Assembly (NCBI RefSeq): GCF_013283665.1 | Contig: NZ_JABEKU010000004.1 | Span: 186,001-250,000, forward strand | Direction of reading: 5' to 3' | Source: Ensifer sesbaniae | GTDB lineage: Bacteria > Pseudomonadota > Alphaproteobacteria > Rhizobiales > Rhizobiaceae | DNA: 64,000 nt | In this document: piece after piece, positions 17,233 through 24,099 of the stretch | Layout of the letters: every line of letters begins with the position of its first letter | Numbering within the stretch: position 1 is the first letter of the stretch | Program-made: the position numbers and the translations under genes | The notes under the pieces: model-generated | Database searches by the model: none | The model's input: the letters and a program-made list of their open reading frames with translations, nothing else | Told to the model about the DNA's origin: nothing

Positions 17233-17994
17233 TCAATAGGGGTCGTAGTCGAAGTACTTCTTGCTGAATTCGGCATACTTGCCGCTGTCCCTGACGGCCT
17301 TGATGGCAGCGTTCAGTCTTTCGCGCAACGCGTCGTCGCCCTTACGCACACCACCGCCGACTCCCGCTCCGAGGATGGTGTCGTCCGGCTCGACATTGCC
17401 CTTGTACTCGCAGCACTCCTCTCCGAGGTCGGTCTTCAGGAACTCCTTGAGCGGGCCGGTGTCGGCAAAGACGTAGTCGATGCGTCCGGAGGCAAGGTCC
17501 TGGAAGGACTCATCGACCGTCGCATAGCTCTTCTCGCTCGCGACGTCGGCAAAGTGTTTCTTGAAATAGGCGGATTGGGTGGTCGAGACGGCAATGCCCA
17601 CCGTCTTGTCCTTCAGCTCCTTGGCCGTGACCCCCATGGCGCCGTCCTTCGGGCCGATCATCCCCGCCAGCGCCGAATAGTACTTTTCGGTAAAATCAAT
17701 CCGCTTCTTGCGCTCGTCGGTGATCGACATGGAGGACCAGATCACGTCGATCTTCTTGCTTTCCAGCGCCGGGATGAGGCCATCCCAGGCAACGTCGACG
17801 ATCGTGCACTTCTCCTTCAGCTCCTCACAGACGGCGTCCATCAGGTCGATCTCCCAGCCGATCGCCTTGCCGGAGGCGTCCTTGGTCGTGTAAGGCGGAT
17901 AAGCCTCGTTGACGATGCCAAAGCGGATGTCGGCATGCGCATTTGCCGCCATCATGAACATGCCGATAGCCAGAGCTTTTCCCAGATGCTTCAT
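17233..17994 (-). CDS. Periplasmic amino-acid-binding protein of the ABC importer
   Basis: 253 residues with a Sec signal peptide, MKHLGKALAIGMFMMAANAHA, cleaved before DIRFGIV. ATG 17994 is chosen because AAGGGGA sits about 8 bases upstream; the ATG at 18000 would be too close to it. Type-II solute-binding features are GWEIDLMDAVCEELKEKC, IDVIWSSMSITDERKKRIDFTEKYY and GVGGGVRKGDDALRERLNAAI. The Arg in SMSITDERKKRI usually holds the ligand alpha-carboxylate. It supplies ligand to the two permeases downstream. Ligand not readable; context favours a basic or guanidino amino acid such as canavanine or arginine. Confidence 0.9.
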   Translation of the reverse strand: MKHLGKALAIGMFMMAANAHADIRFGIVNEAYPPYTTKDASGKAIGWEIDLMDAVCEELKEKCTIVDVAWDGLIPALESKKIDVIWSSMSITDERKKRIDFTEKYYSALAGMIGPKDGAMGVTAKELKDKTVGIAVSTTQSAYFKKHFADVASEKSYATVDESFQDLASGRIDYVFADTGPLKEFLKTDLGEECCEYKGNVEPDDTILGAGVGGGVRKGDDALRERLNAAIKAVRDSGKYAEFSKKYFDYDPY

Positions 17995-18031
17995 TTGCAT
18001 TCCCCTTTTTGCTGTTGAAAAGATTGAGTGG

Positions 18032-18814
18032 TTAGTGCGAACCGGCTGCAACGAATTCTTTGCAGCGAGCGCTCGTGGGCGCGCCGAAGACCTGTGCGGG
18101 GGAACCTTCCTCCTCAACCTGGCCCTGGTGCAGAAACATGACGCGTGTCGAGACATCGCGAGCGAACTTCATCTCGTGGGTGACCATGATCATGGTGCGG
18201 CCCTCCTCGGCGAGGCCGCGGATGACCTTCAGCACCTCCCCGACAAGCTCGGGATCAAGAGCCGATGTCGGCTCATCAAACAGCATGACGGCGGGATCAA
18301 CGCAGAGTGCGCGAGCGATGGACGCGCGTTGCTGTTGTCCGCCTGACAGGAAGGCCGGGTAGGCGTCCTTTTTGTCGTAAAGACCGACCTTGGCCAGTAG
18401 TGCTTCGGCCTTCTCGATGGCTACGACCCGCTCGACCCCGAGCACATGTACCGGCGCTTCGATGACGTTCTCAAGGATGGTCATGTGCTGCCACAGGTTG
18501 AAACTCTGGAAGACCATGCCCAGGCCGGTTCTCAGCCTTTCGATCTGGCGCCAGTTCGCGGGTTGCGATTTTCCGCCGCGCCCGCTTCGGAACGCGACTT
18601 CTTCGCCATTGATGCGGAAGGAACCACAATCCGGAATCTCAAGGAAGTTGATGCAGCGCAGGAAGGTGCTCTTGCCCGAACCTGACGATCCAATAATCGA
18701 GACGACATCGCCCTTCTCGGCCGACAGGGAAATGCCCTTCAGGACCTTGTGGGCTCCGTAGCTCTTGTGAACATCACTCACGACCAGAGCGGGCGCGTGT
18801 TTCTCAGTGCGCAT
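18032..18814 (-). CDS. ABC transporter ATP-binding protein, HisP/ArtP family
   Basis: A 260-residue ATPase. The Walker A is IIGSSGSGKSTFLRC, the Q-loop is VFQSFNLWQHMTILENV, the signature is LSGGQQQRASIARAL, the Walker B is AVMLFDEPTSALDPE, and the switch His is in IMVTHEMKFARDV. It is the first gene of the importer set: ATPase, binding protein, two permeases, then lyase and exporter. It powers uptake of a polar amino acid. The 185 bp between its start and the B3/B4 gene (18815-18999) show no other gene and probably carry the operon promoter. Confidence 0.93.
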   Translation of the reverse strand: MRTEKHAPALVVSDVHKSYGAHKVLKGISLSAEKGDVVSIIGSSGSGKSTFLRCINFLEIPDCGSFRINGEEVAFRSGRGGKSQPANWRQIERLRTGLGMVFQSFNLWQHMTILENVIEAPVHVLGVERVVAIEKAEALLAKVGLYDKKDAYPAFLSGGQQQRASIARALCVDPAVMLFDEPTSALDPELVGEVLKVIRGLAEEGRTMIMVTHEMKFARDVSTRVMFLHQGQVEEEGSPAQVFGAPTSARCKEFVAAGSH

Positions 18815-18999
18815 TGTTCCTCCTTTGCGATACGGTGAACGCCCGCTCCTCCGGGCAAAGCTTCGCCGCCGCCGCGTCGCCGCGACGAAAAATTGTCCGA
18901 TCTGTCAGCGAATGACGCCACTTGTTAGCTGGCGCTTGCCCACAGTCTGGGGTAAGCAGTCAATATACTGACTTTCGTCACTTGCTCTGCGGGCGCTAC

Positions 19000-19686
19000 C
19001 TACGCCGCCAGAAGGTTTTGCCTATATACTTCGCACCCCGGCGCCAGTTGCCGAAGACCATTCACCAGCATGTTGGCCGCCTCCTCAAGCGCCTCCTCCG
19101 GCATCGTTTCGAGGCTCTCCAGGATGAACCACATCCGACCACCGATGGAATCCAGCCGCGTGCGCGTTCCCTGCCGCCAATTCCACCGGCGGCATGTCAC
19201 GCCGATATCGTCGCGCCAGATCACCTCACCAACGGACGGATGCTCGATGATCGCCTCGCCATTCGCGACCGTGTCAAAGGCTTCCGTGCCGTCGGCAATC
19301 GACAGCCGCGGCTTGCCGACATAGGCATCAAAATTCTCGCCGCCGACGGGCACAGCAAAACGCAGGCTGACGGCATTATAGAGGTCGACCAACGGATTGA
19401 TGGAGGGTAGGCGACCGTCCTTTTCAACCCGCTTCTTCAGCGCCTGTGCAGAGCATGGCGTCCGGTTGGGCTTGGCCCCGAAACGGCTATAGACGTCTGC
19501 CCAACTGGCAAGATGCGCGTCGCCCCATTGTGGTCCACCGGCGCGGACGAAGTCACAGGTTTCCCCAAGGACGTCGCGCGCCATTGGCCCGCGGGTTGGA
19601 TCGCTGGCATCAACCAAGATGCTGATAGCACGAAAATCCGGCGCTATTTCTGCGACAGACCTGTCGACGAGCGGAAAATCCAACAT
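19000..19686 (-). CDS. B3/B4-domain protein, candidate canavanyl-tRNA deacylase (CtdA-like)
   Basis: 228 residues built around a B3/B4 domain, the fold of the phenylalanyl-tRNA synthetase beta-subunit editing module. Visible blocks are VDASDPTRGPMARDVL, the central RFGAKPNRTPCSAQALKKRV, LPSINPLVDLYNAVSLRFAVPVGG, and IWRDDIGVTCRRWNWRQGTRT. The only well-described stand-alone relative with matching context is CtdA of Pseudomonas canavaninivorans, which removes canavanine wrongly loaded on tRNA-Arg. The gene heads the minus-strand block whose other members look like canavanine uptake and cleavage. It is divergent from an XRE-cupin regulator with a 43-bp shared promoter. Domain call firm, substrate inferred. 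Confidence 0.75.
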   Translation of the reverse strand: MLDFPLVDRSVAEIAPDFRAISILVDASDPTRGPMARDVLGETCDFVRAGGPQWGDAHLASWADVYSRFGAKPNRTPCSAQALKKRVEKDGRLPSINPLVDLYNAVSLRFAVPVGGENFDAYVGKPRLSIADGTEAFDTVANGEAIIEHPSVGEVIWRDDIGVTCRRWNWRQGTRTRLDSIGGRMWFILESLETMPEEALEEAANMLVNGLRQLAPGCEVYRQNLLAA

Positions 19687-19697
19687 ACCCTCTAGCT

Positions 19698-19722
19698 CCT
19701 ATTGACCAATTTAGTCTATAAT
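19698..19722. promoter_or_regulatory. Shared divergent promoter/operator with imperfect dyad
   Basis: Only 43 bp separate the B3/B4 and XRE-cupin genes. This AT-rich stretch reads CTATTGACCAATTTAGTCTA then TAATA, an imperfect dyad (TATTGAC and GTCTATA arms) with a TATAAT-like hexamer. A regulator bound here would control both genes at once; the XRE-cupin protein itself is the obvious candidate (inference). Confidence 0.45.
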
Positions 19723-19729
19723 ACCGACC

Positions 19730-20353
19730 ATGGAAAAGAAAGTCAATATATCGACCGAAGCGGTCGCTGATGTCGAGCGCGTCAGCGCCACCGTCTCGCA
19801 GAACCTGAAAACCTTCAGGCGCCAGAGCGGCCTGACGCTCGATGAACTGTCCCGCAAGTCCGGTGTGAGCAAGGGCATGCTTGTCGAGATTGAGAAGGGA
19901 AGCGCCAATCCCAGCATCGCCACGCTCTGCCGGGCCGCCACCGCCTTGGGCGTGTCGGTTGCAGATTTCGTTGGCGTCGCGTCGAGTGTTCCTGTTCGCA
20001 TCGTCCCACCGCAAGACGCATCGACCCTGTGGCACGGTCCGAAGGGCGGAAGCGCCACACTTCTGGTGGGAACCAACGGGCCGGACGAGATCGAGCTGTG
20101 GCGCTGGACGCTTTTCCCAGGCGAGATTTTTGAATCTCCCGGCCATTCGCCCGGCACACTCGAGCTCCTTAACGTCGAAACGGGTGAGCTCACGCTGAAG
20201 CTTGGAGATAGCGAGCACTTGGTGCAGGCGGGCTCGTCCGTTCTGGCGCGGACCGAGGACAAGCACGCCTACATGAATTGCGGAAAAGATGAACTGCGTT
20301 TTGTCATGGCGGTCGCGGAACTGCAGCGGCCGCGGGTGCGAACGGGTCTCTAG
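19730..20353 (+). CDS. XRE-family regulator with C-terminal cupin domain
   Basis: 207 residues. A Cro/CI-type helix-turn-helix spans about 22-78 (NLKTFRRQSGLTLDELSRKSGVSKGMLVEIEKGSANPSIATLCRAA). A double-stranded beta-helix cupin spans about 105-195 (ELWRWTLFPGEIFESPGHSPGTLELLNVETGELTLKLGD). Such proteins sense small molecules, often amino-acid derivatives, through the cupin pocket. It is divergent from the B3/B4 gene, so it probably sets the level of the editing-like protein and maybe the importer block. A PLP-lyase-like gene follows after 15 bp and is likely co-transcribed. Confidence 0.88.
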   Translation: MEKKVNISTEAVADVERVSATVSQNLKTFRRQSGLTLDELSRKSGVSKGMLVEIEKGSANPSIATLCRAATALGVSVADFVGVASSVPVRIVPPQDASTLWHGPKGGSATLLVGTNGPDEIELWRWTLFPGEIFESPGHSPGTLELLNVETGELTLKLGDSEHLVQAGSSVLARTEDKHAYMNCGKDELRFVMAVAELQRPRVRTGL

Positions 20354-20368
20354 CGATCGTCGATCGGT

Positions 20369-21571
20369 GTGCCGATGAACAGTAAGCCAACACAGGGCAG
20401 GCCGGATGCAAGAGGAGTCGAGGCAGACTTCAACCATTTCGGTTTTTCAACCCGAACAATCCATGAGCCATTCCCGTCAACTCCGGCCGGTGTCGTCCAT
20501 AGCGCGCGGCAATCGTCAAATTGTGGCCGCACCCCGCGGCCGAGCGGTGCGGACGGAGATTTGTCCCCGACCTGGCAGCTTGAAAACAAACTTGCTCGCC
20601 TCGAAGGAGCGGAGGCAGGCCTTGTCCTCTCGTCGGGCTTGGCCGCCTTTCGCACTCTTGTCCGATCATTTCTCGCCGCCGGAGACGAAATGATCATTCA
20701 CAGGCCGGTCTGTACCGACACAGCTCACCTGATCCGGGAGATCGTTTCGGCGGTCGGTGCAAGGCTGATGCCGGTGGATCTTTCGGATCCAGAAGTCATC
20801 GGCCGTTTGATCACGGCTCGGGCGAGGATTGTCTACCTTGATACCCCTACTAACCCCCTGAACAATATATTGGATATTGCGGCGATCGCCGAACGCGCGC
20901 ACGCGCACGGTCTGATGGTGGCGGTCGACAGCACATTTGCAACGCCGGCCCTTCAACGCCCGCTTGAGCACGGGGCCGACATCGTTCTCCACTCGCTGTC
21001 GAAATACATAAACGGCCACGGTGACACGGTTGGCGGGGCGCTGCTTGGGAAGGCTGCGGTTATTCGACAATTGCGGGAAGAAGCCTTTCGCCATCGTCAC
21101 GAAACGGCTATTTCACCGCAAGCCTCGTTCCTGATCCTGCGCGGCCTGAATACTTTGGCGCTCAGAATGGATCAGCATTGCAATGCCGCACACGCGCTTG
21201 CTCTGACGCTGGAGGCCCATCCATACGTGGCCTGGGTGAGATATCCCTTCCTTGATTCCCATCCAGATCATGAAATTGCGCGCCGTCAGATGTCGGGCGG
21301 GTCTGGGATGCTTGCCTTTGGACTGCACAAGGGCGCAGAAGGCGCCACGGCAATGACGAGGAGATTGAGGCTGATCAAGTCGGGCGGGAATCTTGCAGAA
21401 ATCGGCAGCTTCATTTGCGGCTCGGCCCGTCTCACGCATGCCCGTCATCTGTCGCTTGCCGGGAGTGAATTCTGCGCCAGCCTTGGCGAGGACTTCATAC
21501 GATGCTCGGTCGGCCTCGAGGACGCCGAGGATCTCGTTGAAGATCTTCTTGTGGCTCTCGACTTTGCATAG
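20369..21571 (+). CDS. Trans-sulfuration-family PLP enzyme paralog with missing active-site residues
   Basis: 400 residues, clearly a paralog of the protein at 2167 (shared HAHGLMVAVDSTFATPALQR and YINGHGDTVGGALLG). The PLP lysine is kept (LHSLSKYINGHGD). However, the family YxR-NPT segment is replaced by GDLSPTWQLENKL, so the interface Tyr and Arg are lost. The stacking Tyr of the LYxNT motif is Cys (RPVCTDT), and the SLG substrate loop reads GGNLAEIGSF. The open frame is uninterrupted, so this looks like a pseudoenzyme or an enzyme with a new reaction rather than a broken gene. Starts offered are ATG 20369 or ATG 20375. It follows the XRE-cupin gene directly. Confidence 0.78.
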   Translation: MPMNSKPTQGRPDARGVEADFNHFGFSTRTIHEPFPSTPAGVVHSARQSSNCGRTPRPSGADGDLSPTWQLENKLARLEGAEAGLVLSSGLAAFRTLVRSFLAAGDEMIIHRPVCTDTAHLIREIVSAVGARLMPVDLSDPEVIGRLITARARIVYLDTPTNPLNNILDIAAIAERAHAHGLMVAVDSTFATPALQRPLEHGADIVLHSLSKYINGHGDTVGGALLGKAAVIRQLREEAFRHRHETAISPQASFLILRGLNTLALRMDQHCNAAHALALTLEAHPYVAWVRYPFLDSHPDHEIARRQMSGGSGMLAFGLHKGAEGATAMTRRLRLIKSGGNLAEIGSFICGSARLTHARHLSLAGSEFCASLGEDFIRCSVGLEDAEDLVEDLLVALDFA

Positions 21572-21647
21572 AGTGTTGCCGACCAGATCTCGGGCGCAAA
21601 ATAGCTGGTCAGCGGCTTAACCTCTTGCGCGGCACAAATGCTGTTTC

Positions 21648-23045
21648 CTACGCGGAGCTTCGCTCTTTCAATAGCCGATAGAGTTGGGCCCGGCTAATGC
21701 CAAGCATCTCGGCTGCACGCCGCTTGTTACCTCCCGCCTGCTGGAGGGCGTTGCGCAGGACGGCATGGGTTTCGGACTGCACGCGGCTCTTCAAGTCACT
21801 CCCCACCTTCGCAGAGGGTGGTAGGTGGGTATCATCCAGCGACGGAATGGACAGTTTTCCCGTCACAATCATCCGCGTCAGGGCGTTTTCCAACTCCCGA
21901 ACGTTGCCTGGCCACCTATGAGCGACAAGCAGCTCGCGATCCTCGGGCGTCAGCGCTGGTGCCGGCATTGAGAGCCGGCTGGCGATGCGCCCAAGGAGTT
22001 GTTCAGCAAATCGAGCCAGATTGTCTCTTTCTCTCAGGGCCGGTACCTCGATCGGCAGCACGCTCAGCCGATGATAGAGGTCTTCTCGAAAACGCCCCGC
22101 TCGCACCAGTTCGACGAGTGCCTTGTTGGTCGCGCAGATGATGCGCAGCTCAATGCCAATCGGGTTGGTGCCACCGACGCGGACGATCTCGCCGGTCTGG
22201 AGCACGCGCAGCAGACTGCCCTGCAGGGCAAGCGGCATGTCGCCGATCTCGTCAAGGAAGAGCACGCCGCCTCCCGCCAGCTCGAACTTTCCGGGCTTGC
22301 CCTGGCTGCGAGCGCCCGTGAAAGCACCGCCCTCATAGCCGAAAAGCTCGGCTTCGATAAGTTCGCTTGGAATAGATGCGCAGTTGACCCACACGAAGGG
22401 CCCGGCACTGCGCTCCGACAAGGAATGGATTGCCTGAGCGGCCAATTCCTTGCCAGCGCCTGTCTCACCGCAGATCAGGACAGGCAGATCATAGGCGGCC
22501 GCCAGTTTGAGGGTATCACGATGCGCTTCCATCACCGGGCCGGTCCCGATGATGTCGTCGAGGCCGAATTTCGACTGCCAGGCTCTCGGTTTCGAGGGGA
22601 TGGCGAGTTCCGCTTTGGAAATCCGGCTATAGGTCTTCTTCAAGGCGTCATAGTCGGAGAACAGCGCCAGACCCACCGCGCCAATGATCCTTCCATCCTT
22701 GTGCACCGGGACCTGTTTCGTCACCAGCTTGTGGCCACGCACTTCGAGCGGATAGCCGACATGGGTGCCGATACCGCGCGCTACGAAATGAAGTTTAGTC
22801 TGCGGCCCAACCACGTCGGTTATATGCCGCCCGAGAAATTCCTCGGCCTCACCGCCAAGCAGGCGGCAATACGGTTCGTTGATCAGGACGATCGTTCCTT
22901 CCGTATCGACAGCAACAAGGCAGTCGGAAACATGGTCGAGGACAAGCCGGAGAAATCCAGCTTCTTCTGAGGAGCCTGCAAGCCATTCCGGAAGCGTCAT
23001 CTCAATCTGCCTGATTGTTCCTGGGTCATCGTCAGATCGCATCAT
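21648..23045 (-). CDS. Sigma-54-dependent activator (PAS - AAA+ - Fis HTH)
   Basis: 465 residues from ATG 23045. The frame is open to 23078, but that start would lie inside the palindrome at 23055-23072. The PAS domain is at about 30-140 (LVLDHVSDCLVAVDTEGTIVLINEPYCRLLGG). The AAA+ domain has Walker A CGETGAGKELAAQ, the sigma-54 contact loop GAFTGA and Walker B LFLDEIGDMP. The C-terminal Fis-type HTH reads GGNKRRAAEMLGISRAQLYRLLKE. It probably senses a small ligand through PAS and activates the divergent hydrolase/transporter operon, in front of which a -24/-12 promoter is visible. PrpR- or TyrR-like relatives control catabolic genes. Confidence 0.92.
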   Translation of the reverse strand: MMRSDDDPGTIRQIEMTLPEWLAGSSEEAGFLRLVLDHVSDCLVAVDTEGTIVLINEPYCRLLGGEAEEFLGRHITDVVGPQTKLHFVARGIGTHVGYPLEVRGHKLVTKQVPVHKDGRIIGAVGLALFSDYDALKKTYSRISKAELAIPSKPRAWQSKFGLDDIIGTGPVMEAHRDTLKLAAAYDLPVLICGETGAGKELAAQAIHSLSERSAGPFVWVNCASIPSELIEAELFGYEGGAFTGARSQGKPGKFELAGGGVLFLDEIGDMPLALQGSLLRVLQTGEIVRVGGTNPIGIELRIICATNKALVELVRAGRFREDLYHRLSVLPIEVPALRERDNLARFAEQLLGRIASRLSMPAPALTPEDRELLVAHRWPGNVRELENALTRMIVTGKLSIPSLDDTHLPPSAKVGSDLKSRVQSETHAVLRNALQQAGGNKRRAAEMLGISRAQLYRLLKERSSA

Positions 23046-23054
23046 ACGGCGTTT

Positions 23055-23072
23055 TGTCTCAGATACGAGACA
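23055..23072. promoter_or_regulatory. Palindromic activator site TGTCTC-N6-GAGACA
   Basis: A perfect 6+6 inverted repeat with a 6-bp spacer lies just upstream of the sigma-54 activator gene and about 130 bp before the -24/-12 element of the divergent operon. That is the usual distance for an enhancer-type upstream activating site. A weaker related element (CGAGAC / TGTCGAGAGACA) follows at about 23089-23110. The activator at 21648-23045 is the likely ligand. Confidence 0.6.
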
Positions 23073-23202
23073 CAACATGTAGCAGATTCGAGACGTCTGT
23101 CGAGAGACAGGCCGCTCTCGAAACTGTCGAGCGCTTCAGGGGCCTCCTATAAACCGTTGCTGTTTCATAACATTACGTGCCGCAGCGCTTGCGTGCGGAG
23201 AT

Positions 23203-23219
23203 CTGGCCCATGGTTTGCG
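23203..23219 (+). promoter_or_regulatory. Sigma-54 (-24/-12) promoter
   Basis: CTGGCCCATGGTTTGCG matches the consensus YTGGCACG-N4-TTGCW, with the GG and GC doublets at the required spacing. It lies about 40 bp before the hydrolase ATG at 23260 and downstream of the palindromic site. Confidence 0.7.
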
Positions 23220-23259
23220 ATGGTCCTTAACGCAAAAACCGAAAAGGGGAGCAGATATC

Positions 23260-24087
23260 ATGCATACAGAAACAATAGAGGTTGGCCATATGATCGTCCG
23301 GGTGTCAGGCGCAGGCGAACCGCTCGTCTTCGTGCACGGATTTACGACGACCGCCGAATTCTGGCGCGAGCAGGTCGAGGCCTTCTCGTCCAGCCACAAA
23401 GTCATCCGCATCAACCTGCCAGGACATGGCGTGTCGCCAAGGCCTTCCGGCCGCAGCTATACGATCGAAGCCTTCGCAAACGACGTGCTGGAAGTCTTCC
23501 GCAGACTTGACATTCAACAGGCAGTCCTCGTCGGCCTATCCATGGGAGGAACGATCGCGCAAAGCTTCACGCTGGCGCATCCGGAGCGCGTGCAGGCCCT
23601 GGTGCTCGTCGGAGCGACACCGCACGGGCTCGGTGAGGACGTCAATGTCGATAACGTTCTGAAGGCGGTCGACGATCTCGGCGTTGTCCAGGCCAGCCAG
23701 AACGTCATCGATCGATCTTTCGGCAGTGCGGCCAGCCAGGAACTCCTGGACTTTGCCAGGCAGGAGGTCGCGCAGACCCCCGATTTCGTGGCGCGCGAAG
23801 CGATCGCGTCTTTGAATGCATCCGATAGTCGTGCGCGACTTGGTGACATCAAGGTCCCGACCCTGGTGGTCGTCGGAAACGAGGATATCATCACGCCGCC
23901 GGCGGAGTCGGTGGTACTGGCTGAAGGCATCCCCGACAGCAAATTGGAGGTGGTCGCGGATGCAGGGCACTTCCCGATGCTTGAGCAGCCTCACAAATTC
24001 AATGAAACGCTAGCGGCATTCCTGCTTGCTTGCGCGGATCCTGTTTCTCAGGCGAGGGGCCAAGGCCTTTCGCAACACGCGATCTAG
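23260..24087 (+). CDS. Alpha/beta-fold hydrolase
   Basis: 275 residues from ATG 23260, with AAAAGGGGA upstream. The oxyanion HG is in VFVHGFTTTAEFW, the nucleophile elbow is VGLSMGGT (Ser about 98), the acid is in VVGNEDIITPP and the catalytic His in ADAGHFPMLEQP, so a complete Ser-Asp-His triad is readable. The fold resembles 3-oxoadipate enol-lactonase and esterase relatives; the substrate is not readable. It is the first gene after the sigma-54 promoter and is followed 12 bp later by an MHS transporter, forming a small uptake-and-hydrolysis operon. Confidence 0.88.
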   Translation: MHTETIEVGHMIVRVSGAGEPLVFVHGFTTTAEFWREQVEAFSSSHKVIRINLPGHGVSPRPSGRSYTIEAFANDVLEVFRRLDIQQAVLVGLSMGGTIAQSFTLAHPERVQALVLVGATPHGLGEDVNVDNVLKAVDDLGVVQASQNVIDRSFGSAASQELLDFARQEVAQTPDFVAREAIASLNASDSRARLGDIKVPTLVVVGNEDIITPPAESVVLAEGIPDSKLEVVADAGHFPMLEQPHKFNETLAAFLLACADPVSQARGQGLSQHAI

Positions 24088-24099
24088 GGAGGGTACGAC

